Assembly (NCBI GenBank): GCA_003220615.1
Contig: QHTB01000138.1
Location: 1-64,000 of the forward strand
DNA: 64,000 bases
From: Candidatus Rokuibacteriota bacterium
Lineage (GTDB): Bacteria; Methylomirabilota; Methylomirabilia; Rokubacteriales; CSP1-6
Direction: 5' to 3'
Both the position numbers and the translations under genes were made by a program. Position 1 is the stretch's first letter, and every line of letters begins with the position of its first letter. Below the pieces are notes generated by a model, which made no database searches, was not told the origin of the DNA, and saw only the letters and a program-made list of their open reading frames with translations. This document shows positions 1-8,761 of this stretch, in pieces.

Positions 1-1
1 C

Positions 2-907
2 TGGCGGTCGAGCGCCTCTGCGCTCGCCGGCGTGGTATTTCCAAGCGCCATGGCGGTCGCGCCCGCGGTGATCCTGCTCTGGCTCGCGACGGTCGGTGCG
101 CTCCCGGCCTGGCGCGCCATCGTGCTCGATTACCTGCTGCCGCTCTACTCGAAGCTCGGTCGTCCGCCCATGTGGGGGGTTCATCGCTGGCACGTCTGGA
201 TCCCCCTGGGCGCCGCGGTCGTGTTGAGCCTGATCGGCCCGGTCGTGACGCGACGGTTCTCGACGCGGCACCTCGTCGTCGGCCTCGGCGTCCTCTATGG
301 CCTCGTGCACTACATCGCTCAGGGCAAGGGGTGGGAGTACCACGTGTATCCGTTGGCGGCGTTCGCCTCGGTGCTCGTCTTCGCCGAGCTCGCGGCGGCG
401 TTGTCGATGCGTCGATGGGCGACGGCGGTGCCGGTCGCTCTGGCGTTGATCATCGCCGCCGTGATGCTGGAGACCAAGGGCGCCGAGGCGGCGGCTGCCG
501 CCGAAGGCGGATGGATCAGCGACAAGGCCCGGCGCGTGAACGCCGTCGTCGCCGACCTGCGGCCGCGACTCGGCCCCGGTGATACGGTCCAGGTGCTGGA
601 TACCACCGAGGGCGGGATCCACGCGCTGCTCCGCCTCGGCGTGAGGGAGCCGTCGCGCTTCCTCTACGACTTCCACTTCTTCCACGACGTGACCACGCCG
701 GTCGTCCGCGGGCTCCGCGCCGAGCTCGTCAATGCGCTGAACGCGCGCCCGCCGCGGTTCATCGTCGTCTTCGAGCGGGGATGGCCCGACGGCGGCGCCG
801 AGCGTGTCGACGCATTCCCGGAGCTGCGGCAGCTGCTCGACCGTGCCTATCGCCCCGACGTCACCGGCGACGGCTACGTGATCCATGCGAAGCGCGACGG
901 TTCGTAA
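2..907 (+). CDS. Membrane glycosyltransferase, C-terminal part (5' end outside window)
   Basis: The reading frame is open to the left edge, so the N-terminus is missing. What remains starts with about five hydrophobic membrane segments (roughly the first 160 residues). A soluble tail of about 140 residues follows. This is the usual build of the C-terminal half of GT39/PMT-like, lipid-linked-sugar glycosyltransferases of the inner membrane. The position upstream of a methyltransferase and a dideoxysugar gene set suggests work on a surface glycan. The catalytic N-terminal loop is not in view, so the family call is inference. The 3' end overlaps the next gene by 23 bases. Confidence 0.5.
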   Translation, partial: WRSSASALAGVVFPSAMAVAPAVILLWLATVGALPAWRAIVLDYLLPLYSKLGRPPMWGVHRWHVWIPLGAAVVLSLIGPVVTRRFSTRHLVVGLGVLYGLVHYIAQGKGWEYHVYPLAAFASVLVFAELAAALSMRRWATAVPVALALIIAAVMLETKGAEAAAAAEGGWISDKARRVNAVVADLRPRLGPGDTVQVLDTTEGGIHALLRLGVREPSRFLYDFHFFHDVTTPVVRGLRAELVNALNARPPRFIVVFERGWPDGGAERVDAFPELRQLLDRAYRPDVTGDGYVIHAKRDGS

Positions 908-1529
908 GATCATCCGCGCCTACGATGATCCGCTCGTCCGCGCCTATTGCTGGGCGCGTTTCTGGATCTTGCGCCAGCGCTTCCTCGACGAGATCGGCCA
1001 GTACCTGCCGGCCGAGGGCGCCGTGCTCGATCTGGGCTGCGGGTTCGGACTCTTCTCGCTCTACTATGCGGCGACGGGCCCCCGCCGGTTCTTGCGCGGC
1101 ATCGACGTGAATGCCCGGCGCATCGCGCTGGCACGCCGGGCCGCAGCCCGGCTCGGGATCGACAACGTCGCCTACGAGGTGGCCGACGCGCGACACTTCA
1201 AGGGTGACGGCGAAGTCGGAGCCGCCTACATGCTCGACATCGTCCACCACGTGCCGCCCGAGACCGTGGCGCCGCTGCTCGCCCAGCTTCGCCGCGCGCT
1301 GGCGCCGGGCGGCGTGCTCCTCGTGAAGGACGTGGACACGCGCCCGGCGAGCAAGCGCTGGTTCACGTGGGCGCTCGACAAGGCGATGGCGCCTCGCACG
1401 CCGGTGTATTACTGGAGCGCCGAGCGGCTCGCCGGTGCGCTGGAGGCGAACGGGTTCCGCGTGCGCCGCCACCTCATGGTGGACGTGCTGCCGTACCCGC
1501 ACGTGCTGTACATCGGGGAAGCCGTCTGA
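885..1529 (+). CDS. Class I SAM-dependent methyltransferase
   Basis: A 214-residue protein with the glycine-rich SAM-binding motif LDLGCGFG at residues 48-55. An acidic residue (GIDVN) sits at the end of the second strand, and a post-I motif region (VADARHF) follows. The fold is that of the Methyltransf_11/25 families. The substrate cannot be read from sequence; a sugar or lipid-linked intermediate is plausible given the glycan genes around it. The ATG lies inside the upstream gene (23-base overlap), and the stop shares one base with the ATG of the next gene (TGATG), so the three are probably co-translated. Confidence 0.75.
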   Translation: MRSATVRKIIRAYDDPLVRAYCWARFWILRQRFLDEIGQYLPAEGAVLDLGCGFGLFSLYYAATGPRRFLRGIDVNARRIALARRAAARLGIDNVAYEVADARHFKGDGEVGAAYMLDIVHHVPPETVAPLLAQLRRALAPGGVLLVKDVDTRPASKRWFTWALDKAMAPRTPVYYWSAERLAGALEANGFRVRRHLMVDVLPYPHVLYIGEAV

Positions 1530-2248
1530 TGCCGGGCGCCAAGCTGCTCGTCGCCGACGGGGTGACCGCCGGCTACGGCAAGATCGACATCCTCCACGGC
1601 ATCTCGCTCTACGTCGACGCCGGCGAGATCGTGAGCATCATCGGGCCCAACGGCGCCGGCAAGTCCACCGCGTTCAAGACCATCGTCGGCTTCCTGCATC
1701 CGCGCGGCGGCACCATCCGCTTCAACGGCGAGGACATCACCGGGCTACGGCCCGATCTCGTGCTCCGCCGCGGCCTCGCCTACGTGCCCCAGGGGCGCAT
1801 CGTGTTTCCGCAGATGACCGTGCTCGAGAACCTCGAGATGGGCGCGTACATCGAGCGCGACCGGGCGCGAGTGACCCAGGCCCTGGAGCAGGTCTACGCG
1901 TTGTTCCCGATCCTCCGCGAGCGCCGGCGCCAGAAGGCCGGGACGATGTCGGGCGGCGAGCAGCAGATGGTGGCGATCGGCCGGGCGCTCATGACGTCGC
2001 CCACGCTGATCCTGCTCGACGAGCCGTCGCTGGGCCTGTCGCCGAAGTTCGTGACGATGATCTTCGAGAAGCTCGTCGAGATGAAGGACGCCGGGTTCAC
2101 GCTCATGCTCGTCGAGCAGAACGCCGCACGCGCGCTCGCCATCGCCGACCGCGGCTACGTCCTCGAGCTCGGACGCAACCGCTTCGAAGGCGCCGGCCCG
2201 CGCCTGCTCGCCGACCCCGAGGTCAAGCGCCTCTACCTCGGGGGGTAG
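1529..2248 (+). CDS. livF: Branched-chain amino acid type ABC transporter ATPase (LivF-like), orphan
   Basis: A 239-residue ATP-binding subunit of the LivF type. Walker A is GPNGAGKS at 39-46, the ABC signature MSGGEQQ lies at about 140-146, Walker B LILLDEP at 160-166, and the H-loop region (LVEQN) follows. LivF normally pairs with LivG, the permeases LivH/LivM and a periplasmic binding protein. None of these is adjacent, so this is an orphan ATPase placed in a glycan region. The ATG at 1529 overlaps the preceding stop; the frame is open further upstream, but homology starts here. It may serve a transporter encoded elsewhere. Confidence 0.85.
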   Translation: MPGAKLLVADGVTAGYGKIDILHGISLYVDAGEIVSIIGPNGAGKSTAFKTIVGFLHPRGGTIRFNGEDITGLRPDLVLRRGLAYVPQGRIVFPQMTVLENLEMGAYIERDRARVTQALEQVYALFPILRERRRQKAGTMSGGEQQMVAIGRALMTSPTLILLDEPSLGLSPKFVTMIFEKLVEMKDAGFTLMLVEQNAARALAIADRGYVLELGRNRFEGAGPRLLADPEVKRLYLGG

Positions 2249-2288
2249 GAAGCCGGGCCGGCGAAGGCCCTGTGCTATCTTCGAGCGC

Positions 2289-3077
2289 ATGAAAGTCGTC
2301 GTCTTGTGCGGCGGTCTCGGCACACGGCTGCGCGACGAGACGGAGTTCCGCCCCAAGCCGATGATCGAGGTCGGTGGCCGCCCGCTCCTCTGGCACATCA
2401 TGAAGATCTACGCGCACTACGGGTTCAACGAGTTCGTCCTCGCGCTCGGCTACAAGGGCGAGTCGATCCGCCAGTACTTCTTGAACTACGAAGCGATGAC
2501 CCGCGACGTGACGGTCCGGCTCGGCGCGCCGTCCCAGGTCACGCTGCACGGGGGCCGCGCGGTCGAGCCCTGGACGGTCACGCTGGCCGACACCGGCGCC
2601 TCCGCGCTGACCGGCGCCCGCGTCAAGCGGGTCGAGCGCTACGTGGACGGTCCGCGATTCATGCTGACCTACGGTGACGGCGTCGCCGACATCGACCTCG
2701 GCAAGCTGCTGGCGTTCCACGAGCGGCACGGCCGCATCGGCACGGTCACCGGCGTGCGGCCGCCCTCGCGCTTCGGCGAGCTGGTGTCGAGCGGCACGCG
2801 CGTGGTCGAGTTCAGCGAGAAGCCGTCCGTCTCGAACGGCTTCATCAACGGCGGGTTCTTCATCTTCGAGCGCGAGTTCTTCGAGTACCTCTCGGCCGAC
2901 GACGGGTGCGTGCTCGAGCGCGACCCCCTCGAGCGGTTGGCCAAGGACGGTCAGCTCGAGATGTATCCGCACGACGGCTACTGGCAGTGCATGGACACGC
3001 CGCGCGACCTCCAGCACCTGGCCGAGTCCTGGCAGAGGCCCCGGCCCCCGTGGAAGGTGTGGGCGGATGGCGCCTGA
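2289..3077 (+). CDS. rfbF: Glucose-1-phosphate cytidylyltransferase
   Basis: A 262-residue nucleotidyltransferase making CDP-glucose from CTP and glucose-1-phosphate, the first step toward CDP-linked 3,6-dideoxyhexoses. The N-terminal signature GGLGTRL (from residue 8), the lysine in RPKPM (K23) and the length match RfbF. The motifs YGDGV and INGGFF are also typical. It overlaps the next gene by 11 bases and starts a block with rfbG, an epimerase and rfbH. A 40-base gap separates it from livF, so the sugar genes could have their own promoter, although I see no clear one. Confidence 0.9.
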   Translation: MKVVVLCGGLGTRLRDETEFRPKPMIEVGGRPLLWHIMKIYAHYGFNEFVLALGYKGESIRQYFLNYEAMTRDVTVRLGAPSQVTLHGGRAVEPWTVTLADTGASALTGARVKRVERYVDGPRFMLTYGDGVADIDLGKLLAFHERHGRIGTVTGVRPPSRFGELVSSGTRVVEFSEKPSVSNGFINGGFFIFEREFFEYLSADDGCVLERDPLERLAKDGQLEMYPHDGYWQCMDTPRDLQHLAESWQRPRPPWKVWADGA

Positions 3078-3983
3078 GCTCTGGCGCCATCGTCGTGTCC
3101 TCGTCACCGGGGCGACCGGACTCCTCGGTGGGTGGCTCGTCGAGAGCCTGCTCGCGCGGGGCGCCCACGTCGTCGCCATCGTCCGCGACGGCGTGCCGCG
3201 CAGCCGGCTCATCCGCGAGCGGATCGTCGAGCGCGTGGACGTCGCCTCGGGCGACGTGGCCGATTACGTGTTCGTCGAGCGCGTGCTGGCCGAATACGAG
3301 ATCGAATGCGTGTTCCACCTGGCGGCGCAGACGATCGTCGGCATCGCCAACCGCGCGCCGCTCTCCACGTTCGAGACGAACGTCAGAGGGACGTGGAACG
3401 TCCTGGAGGCGGCGCGACGGGTGCCGACCGTGCAGCAGGTCGTCGTCGCGTCGAGCGACAAGGCGTACGGTGACCACGACACGCTGCCCTACGACGAGAC
3501 GGCGCCGCTCCTCGGCCGCCACCCCTACGACGTCTCCAAGAGCGCGGCGGACCTGATCGCCCAGTCCTACTGGCACACGTTCGGGCTGCGGGTCGCGGTC
3601 ACCCGGTGCGGCAATCTCTTCGGGGGCGGGGATCTCAACTGGAACCGGATCGTGCCGGGAACGATCCGGTCCGCGTTGGCCGGTGAGCGGCCGGTGATCC
3701 GCTCCGACGGCCGGCTCATCCGCGACTATCTCTACGTCGAGGACGCGGTCGACGCCTACCTGCTGGTGGCGGAGGCGCTGGCCGAAGGCGACCACGTGGC
3801 CGGCGAAGGCATCAACGTCTCGTATGAGCTATCCGCGACGAGGCGGCGGGCGAGATCCGCGACCAGTACCTGAACGCGAGTCGCGCCCGGAAGCTGCTCG
3901 GGTGGACGCCGCGCATCGCCCTCGACGCGGGCCTCGCCCGGACGATCGAGTGGTATCGCGCGTTCCTGGCGGAGGGACGGTGA
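3067..3983 (+). pseudogene. rfbG: CDP-glucose 4,6-dehydratase with a frame disruption near the C-terminus
   Basis: Short-chain dehydratase converting CDP-glucose to CDP-4-keto-6-deoxyglucose. From the ATG at 3067 the Rossmann motif GATGLLG and the catalytic segment [12 protein letters not shown] are intact. Around 3820-3835 the reading frame breaks: in the original frame the protein runs into Arg/Ser-rich nonsense and stops at 3873. The family's C-terminal segment ([18 protein letters not shown] and on) continues in another frame to a TGA at 3981-3983. About 25-30 residues normally found between NVSYE and this segment appear absent, so a deletion of 3n+1 bases is likelier than a single-base slip. 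The frame-restored stop makes a normal GTGA overlap with the next gene. It could be a real pseudogene or an assembly error. Confidence 0.75.
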
Positions 3984-4444
3984 CCGAACGGCCGGCCATC
4001 GCCGGTGTCAGCGTGCGCCCGCTGCGGCGCATCCCCGACGAGCGCGGCATGATCATGCACATGCTGCGCGCCGACGACCCGCACTTCGAGAAGTTCGGCG
4101 AGATCTACTTCTCGATGGTCTATCCCGGGGTCGTGAAGGGCTGGCACCTGCACCGGCGCATGACGCTCAACTACGCGGTGGTCGTCGGGACCGTGAAGCT
4201 CGCCCTCTACGACGAGCGCGGTGACTCGGCCACGCGCGGCGCGGTCATGGAGCTGTTCATGGGCGAGAGCAACTATGCGCTCGTCACGATCCCGCCCGGC
4301 ATCTGGAACGGCTTCAAGGGCGTGGGCACGGTCCCGGCGATCGTGGCCAACTGCGCCACCGAGCCCCACGATCCCGGCGAGATCGAGCGGCTCGACCCGG
4401 CCACGCCGACGATCCCGTATCGCTGGGACCTCCGCCACGGCTGA
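3980..4444 (+). CDS. dTDP-4-dehydrorhamnose 3,5-epimerase family (RmlC-like cupin) protein
   Basis: A 154-residue RmlC-like cupin. It has the WHLHRRMT segment with the catalytic-type histidine and a late IPPGIWNGF segment typical of sugar epimerases and isomerases. It is shorter than true RmlC (about 180 residues). Between rfbG and rfbH it could act on the CDP-4-keto-6-deoxy sugar, setting the configuration before or after 3-deoxygenation; this is inference. The GTG at 3980 overlaps the frame-restored stop of rfbG (GTGA). The frame is open further upstream, but that extension is only the shadow of rfbG's C-terminal codons. Confidence 0.7.
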   Translation: MTERPAIAGVSVRPLRRIPDERGMIMHMLRADDPHFEKFGEIYFSMVYPGVVKGWHLHRRMTLNYAVVVGTVKLALYDERGDSATRGAVMELFMGESNYALVTIPPGIWNGFKGVGTVPAIVANCATEPHDPGEIERLDPATPTIPYRWDLRHG

Positions 4445-5745
4445 TGGAGCGCGCGGAGGCGCTGCGCCGCCAGATCCTCGATCTCGTCCGCGAGTACTGC
4501 GCCGTCGCTCACGCGCCGGCGCCGTTCGTGCCGGGAACGACGAAGATCAACTACGCCGGCCGAGTCTACGACGACCGTGAGCTGACCAACCTGGTCGAGT
4601 CGGCGCTCGACTTCTGGCTGACCGCCGGGCCCTACGGGCAGAGCTTCGAGAAGGAGATGCGGAAGTTCTTCGGCGCCGCCGACTTCCTGCTCGTGAACTC
4701 CGGCTCGTCGGCCAACCTCGTGATGGTGTCGGCGCTCACGTCGCCCATGGTGGCGGGCCGACTGGAGCCCGGCGACGAAGTCATCACGCCGGCCGTCACC
4801 TTCCCGACGACGCTGACGCCGATCGTCCAGAACGGGCTCGTCCCGGTGTTCGTCGATTGCGAGCTGGGGACGTACAACGTCGATCCCGCGGCGGTCGAGG
4901 CCGCCATCGGGCCGCGTACCCGCGTGCTGATGCTGCCCCACACGCTGGGCAATCCGTTCGACCTCGGCCGCCTGGCGCCCCTGGCCGAGCGCCACGGCCT
5001 CGTCCTCCTCGAGGACTGCTGCGACGCCCTCGGCTCGACGTGGGGCGGGCGCCTCTGCGGGACGTTCGGCCACATGGCGTCGCTCTCGTTCTTCCCGGCC
5101 CACCACATGACGATGGGAGAAGGCGGCGGCGTGATCGTCAACCGCAGCGGGCTCAACCGCGCGGCTCAGTCGATGCGGGACTGGGGACGCGACTGCTGGT
5201 GCGCCCCCGGGCAATCGAACACGTGCGGGAAGCGCTTCGAGTGGCAGCTCGGCGACCTGCCCGCCGGCTACGATCACAAGTACATCTACTCCAATCTCGG
5301 CTACAACCTGAAGGTCACCGACATGCAGGCCGCCATCGGGCTGGCCCAGCTCGAGAAGGTGCCCGACTTCTGTGCGCGCCGCCGGGCGAACTTCCGGCAT
5401 CTGTACGAGGGCCTGCGACGCTTCGAGGACCGCCTGCTGCTGCCGCGCTGGCTGCCGGCGGCCGATCCCGCCTGGTTCGGCTTCCCGGTCACCGTGCGCG
5501 GTGGGGTGTCGCGACTCGAGCTCGTGCGGTTCCTCGAGTCACGGCGCGTCGAGACACGCCTCGTGTTCTCCGGCAACGTGCTTCGCCAGCCAGGGTTCCG
5601 TGACATCCGTCACCGGGTCGTGGGGGAGCTCACCACCTCCGACACCGTGATGAACGAGACCTTCTTCCTCGGGGTCTATCCCGGGCTCACGCCGGCCATG
5701 CTCGACTACATTCTGGAAGTGTTTGCCGCGTTCTTCGCGCGCTGA
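4444..5745 (+). CDS. rfbH: CDP-4-dehydro-6-deoxyglucose 3-dehydratase (E1)
   Basis: A 433-residue PMP-dependent, iron-sulfur dehydratase that removes the C3 hydroxyl of CDP-4-keto-6-deoxyglucose. It keeps the hallmark of E1: histidine instead of the usual aminotransferase lysine (FFPAHHMTMGEGG, H220/H221). The cysteines C193, C251, C253 and C261 give exactly the C-X57-C-X1-C-X7-C [2Fe-2S] pattern known for RfbH/DdhC. The ATG overlaps the preceding stop (TGATG). The reductase partner (E3) is not in the window. With intact key residues this gene looks functional even though rfbG next door is disrupted. Confidence 0.93.
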   Translation: MERAEALRRQILDLVREYCAVAHAPAPFVPGTTKINYAGRVYDDRELTNLVESALDFWLTAGPYGQSFEKEMRKFFGAADFLLVNSGSSANLVMVSALTSPMVAGRLEPGDEVITPAVTFPTTLTPIVQNGLVPVFVDCELGTYNVDPAAVEAAIGPRTRVLMLPHTLGNPFDLGRLAPLAERHGLVLLEDCCDALGSTWGGRLCGTFGHMASLSFFPAHHMTMGEGGGVIVNRSGLNRAAQSMRDWGRDCWCAPGQSNTCGKRFEWQLGDLPAGYDHKYIYSNLGYNLKVTDMQAAIGLAQLEKVPDFCARRRANFRHLYEGLRRFEDRLLLPRWLPAADPAWFGFPVTVRGGVSRLELVRFLESRRVETRLVFSGNVLRQPGFRDIRHRVVGELTTSDTVMNETFFLGVYPGLTPAMLDYILEVFAAFFAR

Positions 5746-5749
5746 CGCC

Positions 5750-6568
5750 GTGCGCGTCACGCTGGTCATGTCCGTGTTCAATCAACTCGCCTTGACCCGC
5801 GCGTGCTTCGAGAGCCTGCGCGCCAGCCGCGAGCCGTTTCGTCTGGTCGTGATCGACAACGGCTCCACCGACGGAACGGCCGAGTTCTTCGCGCGCTTCC
5901 CGTATCCGTACCCGCTGCGCTTCGAGCGCAATGCGGCCAACCAGTCGGTCCTGGCCACGTACAATCGCGCCTGGCGCCTGGCCGACACCGAGTTCATCTG
6001 CCTGCTCCACAACGACACGGAGATGCTCGAGCCGGGCTGGCTCGAGCGACTGCTCGCGCCCTTCGGCGCGGCGGACACCGGCCTCACCGGCCTCTACGGG
6101 GTCAAGCGCGTTCGCCGCGACGGGACCTACGTCGGCCGCACGATCGTCCACAGCCTGGCCGACGCTCCGACGGTCCGGGCGCCGGCCGAGGAAGTCGCCG
6201 TGGTGGACGGCGTCTGCATGCTGCTGCCGCGAGCCCTGATGGAGGCGATCGGTGGCATCGACGAGGCGTACGGGTTCTACCACTGCTACGACAAGGATCT
6301 TTCGCTGGCCGTGCGGGAGCGTGGGCGCCGCTGCTACGTCGTGCACGCGCCCTTCCACCACCGCGGCGGCGGGACACGCACCACCGACTTCGCGCGGCGC
6401 CGCGACGTCGAGCGGCGCGACCTCGCCGATCGGCGCGCCGCCAACGCCCGGTTCGCGGCAAAGTTCCGCCACCGGCTGCCCTGCGACGTCCGATCGTTCG
6501 GTGAGCGCCTGCGGGAGTGGGTCAGCGCGAAGGTGATTGGCGGCGGGCGGACAGCGCGCGACGGGTGA
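5750..6568 (+). CDS. Family 2 glycosyltransferase
   Basis: A 272-residue GT-A-fold glycosyltransferase. The N-terminus VTLVMSVFNQLALTR is followed by VIDNGSTDGT for nucleotide-sugar binding, and an HNDTEML segment occupies the DxD position. I chose the GTG at 5750, four bases after the rfbH stop, over an upstream TTG inside rfbH, because the family's first beta strand begins directly there. It probably transfers a sugar, perhaps the dideoxyhexose made by the preceding genes, onto a surface glycan. The C-terminus is rich in Arg. The 3' end overlaps the convergent kinase gene by 47 bases. Confidence 0.85.
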   Translation: MRVTLVMSVFNQLALTRACFESLRASREPFRLVVIDNGSTDGTAEFFARFPYPYPLRFERNAANQSVLATYNRAWRLADTEFICLLHNDTEMLEPGWLERLLAPFGAADTGLTGLYGVKRVRRDGTYVGRTIVHSLADAPTVRAPAEEVAVVDGVCMLLPRALMEAIGGIDEAYGFYHCYDKDLSLAVRERGRRCYVVHAPFHHRGGGTRTTDFARRRDVERRDLADRRAANARFAAKFRHRLPCDVRSFGERLREWVSAKVIGGGRTARDG

Positions 6569-8618
6569 TCGCGACCATCTCGTCGACGGCGAACGGCTTC
6601 GTCACCACGAGATCGACGCCGCGCCGCTTGGCCGCGTCGATATCGACACGGTCCCCCCAGCCCGTCACGAGCACGACGGACGTTTCCGGGCGCGCGGTCT
6701 TGACGATTCTCGCCACGTCCCAGCCCGAGACACCGGGCGTCTCGAGCTCGGTGATGACGAGGTCGAAGCCCTGCTCGTCGAAGACGGCCAGGGCACGATC
6801 GCCGTCGGCGCACTCGACCACGTGGTGACCCTCGGCGGAGAGCGCGTCGGCCAGCAGCCCGCCGACGTGCACTTCGTCGGTGGGATCTTCGCCGATGAGG
6901 AGGATCCGTGATCCCACCCCCGTGGTCTTCGCCGGCGCCGGCTGCTCGGGCGCGATCGGCAGACAGATCGTGACGCTCGTGCCCTCGCCCGCCGTGCTTT
7001 CCACGTCCACGGTTCCCCCGTGACGCGACACGATGCCATACGTGACGCTCAGTCCGAGGCCGCTGCCCTTGTCCGTCTTGGTGGTGAAGAAGGGCTCGAA
7101 GATCTTGGCGCGCGTGGCCTCGGTCATCCCGAAGCCGGAGTCGATCACCGACGCCACGACGTGGTTGGCGTCGATCGTGGTCCGGACCGTCAGGCGTCCC
7201 CCCGACGGCATCGCGTCGAGCGCGTTGACGATCACGTTCGTCAGAGCCTCGCCGAGCTCGTAGCGGTCTCCCACGACCGCTGCGGCCGGCGCCTTTTCGA
7301 TGCGGACGTCGTAGGCGATGCCGCGGGCCCGGGCGTCCTCACGCCACTGGCCCCGGGTCAGCTCCATCGCGTCGGTCACGACCTGGTTGAAGTCCACCGG
7401 CTGGAACGGCCGGCGCCCGCGCGTGCGGCTGAACTCCAGCATGCGCCGCATGGTGCGGGCGCCGTCGAGGGCTGCCTGCTCGATGACACGCAGCTGCCGC
7501 TGGACCTCGGAGTCGGCGCTCTGGGCGAGCAGGAGCTGAGCGCGGCCGAGGATCGCGGCCAGCGTGTTGTTGAAGTCGTTGGCGAGCCCGCCGGCCATCT
7601 CACCCAGCGCGCGCAGACGCTCGGCCTGGATGGTGCTGTGCTGGGACGCCTCCAGCCGAGCCATCGCGGCTTGCAGCTCGCTGTAGAGCCGGTTGTTCTC
7701 GACCGCCACGGCGGCCTGCGACGCCAGCGAGCACGCGAGGTCCTCGAAGCGGGCCGGGAACGATCGCACGTCACGCTCGATCTCGTCGCGGCTGGTGAAG
7801 TGCTGCACGCGGTCCCGCTTGCAGTTGATGAGCTGGAGCACGCCGATCACGCGTCCGTCGGGCGTCTTGAGTGGCACGACCAGCATCGATTTCGTCCGGT
7901 ACCCGATCTGGCGGTCGTGGGTCCGGTCGGGGGCGAACGGCGACCCCGGCGGCAGCGCGTAGACGTCGTCGAGATTGAGCGGCTGACCGCTGAGGGCGAC
8001 GTGGCCCGCGATGCTGCTGGAGCTGACCTCGATCCCGTACCCCTTGAAGGGCGTCGGGATGCTGTCGTTCTGGACGATGGTGAACCGCAGCACCGGCTCG
8101 CCGGTGTCCCCGGGCTCGACGAGGTAGAGCGAGCCCGCGTCCGCGTAGGTGATCTCACGAGCCTTCGCCACGATGAGATCGAGGAGCTTGGCGGTATCGC
8201 GCTCCGCCGACAGCCGGATACCGATGGCGTTGAGATCCTGGAACTCCGTGGTCAGCCGCGCCAGGTGGTTCTTCGTGCGCTCCTGCTCTTCCCGGAGCTG
8301 CGCGTGCGCGTAGGCATTGGCGAGCGCTTGCGTGATGACAGCGATCGGCAGAGTGGGAGCCAGCGCGGCGTAGACGACCTCGCCAGCTGCCGAAAGCGTC
8401 TCCGATTCAGTGAGCGTCACGATCTCGATGGCGGAGTGTTGGCGCCTGACGACGAGAGCGGCCTCGAGCTCGGCCGGGGTGGCGACGACCACCACGCCCG
8501 GGCCGGTGATCAGGGAGTCGCCACCTTCCCGCAGCGCCACGCACTGATAATTGTCGGGGAGCGCCTGGAGCAGACCTGTCGCCGGGGAGTCGGGAAACGC
8601 AAAGAGACGATAGATCAT
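6522..8618 (-). CDS. GAF-domain hybrid histidine kinase with both phospho-acceptor residues substituted
   Basis: A 698-residue protein. Order: an N-terminal region with no clear domain (1-105), a coiled coil (about 105-130), GAF (about 135-305), a HisKA-like dimerisation helix (about 330-400), HATPase_c (about 450-555) and a C-terminal receiver (570-690). The ATPase boxes are intact (NVIVNALDAM, DSGFGM, GSGLGLS). In the helix that normally carries AHDFNN, the phospho-histidine is Asn347 (ANDFNN, codon AAC). In the receiver, the phospho-aspartate position is Glu624 (VITELETPG), while the conserved lysine K674 is kept. It therefore should not do standard His-Asp phosphotransfer. It could be a pseudokinase or a partner-dependent scaffold. 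No response regulator is adjacent. Confidence 0.85.
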   Translation of the reverse strand: MIYRLFAFPDSPATGLLQALPDNYQCVALREGGDSLITGPGVVVVATPAELEAALVVRRQHSAIEIVTLTESETLSAAGEVVYAALAPTLPIAVITQALANAYAHAQLREEQERTKNHLARLTTEFQDLNAIGIRLSAERDTAKLLDLIVAKAREITYADAGSLYLVEPGDTGEPVLRFTIVQNDSIPTPFKGYGIEVSSSSIAGHVALSGQPLNLDDVYALPPGSPFAPDRTHDRQIGYRTKSMLVVPLKTPDGRVIGVLQLINCKRDRVQHFTSRDEIERDVRSFPARFEDLACSLASQAAVAVENNRLYSELQAAMARLEASQHSTIQAERLRALGEMAGGLANDFNNTLAAILGRAQLLLAQSADSEVQRQLRVIEQAALDGARTMRRMLEFSRTRGRRPFQPVDFNQVVTDAMELTRGQWREDARARGIAYDVRIEKAPAAAVVGDRYELGEALTNVIVNALDAMPSGGRLTVRTTIDANHVVASVIDSGFGMTEATRAKIFEPFFTTKTDKGSGLGLSVTYGIVSRHGGTVDVESTAGEGTSVTICLPIAPEQPAPAKTTGVGSRILLIGEDPTDEVHVGGLLADALSAEGHHVVECADGDRALAVFDEQGFDLVITELETPGVSGWDVARIVKTARPETSVVLVTGWGDRVDIDAAKRRGVDLVVTKPFAVDEMVAITRRALSARRQSPSR

Positions 8619-8654
8619 CGCGAAATTGGTCGACGCATATTAGCTAATGAAAGA

Positions 8655-8684
8655 ACTCTGGAGCCCGGGTGCCGGGGTTGTCAA
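8655..8684 (-). promoter_or_regulatory. Candidate sigma-70 promoter for the hybrid kinase gene
   Basis: Read on the minus strand, a perfect -35 TTGACA (8679-8684) lies 18 bases from a partial -10 CAGAGT (8655-8660), about 35 bases upstream of the kinase ATG at 8618. The -10 matches only three of six positions. An AT-rich stretch (TTAGCTAATAT) nearer the gene is an alternative -10 without a good -35. Confidence 0.35.
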
Positions 8685-8761
8685 GCGACTCCCACCTTTG
8701 CACCACGAAAGCGCCAGACTTTCCGTCAGTCGACCAGAATCTGGCTGCCCCCGGGACAGAA

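Noticed and set aside
3815-3840. Programmed ribosomal frameshift in rfbG
   Set aside because: No slippery heptamer is visible, and a conserved segment of about 25-30 residues appears missing, which a frameshift would not restore.
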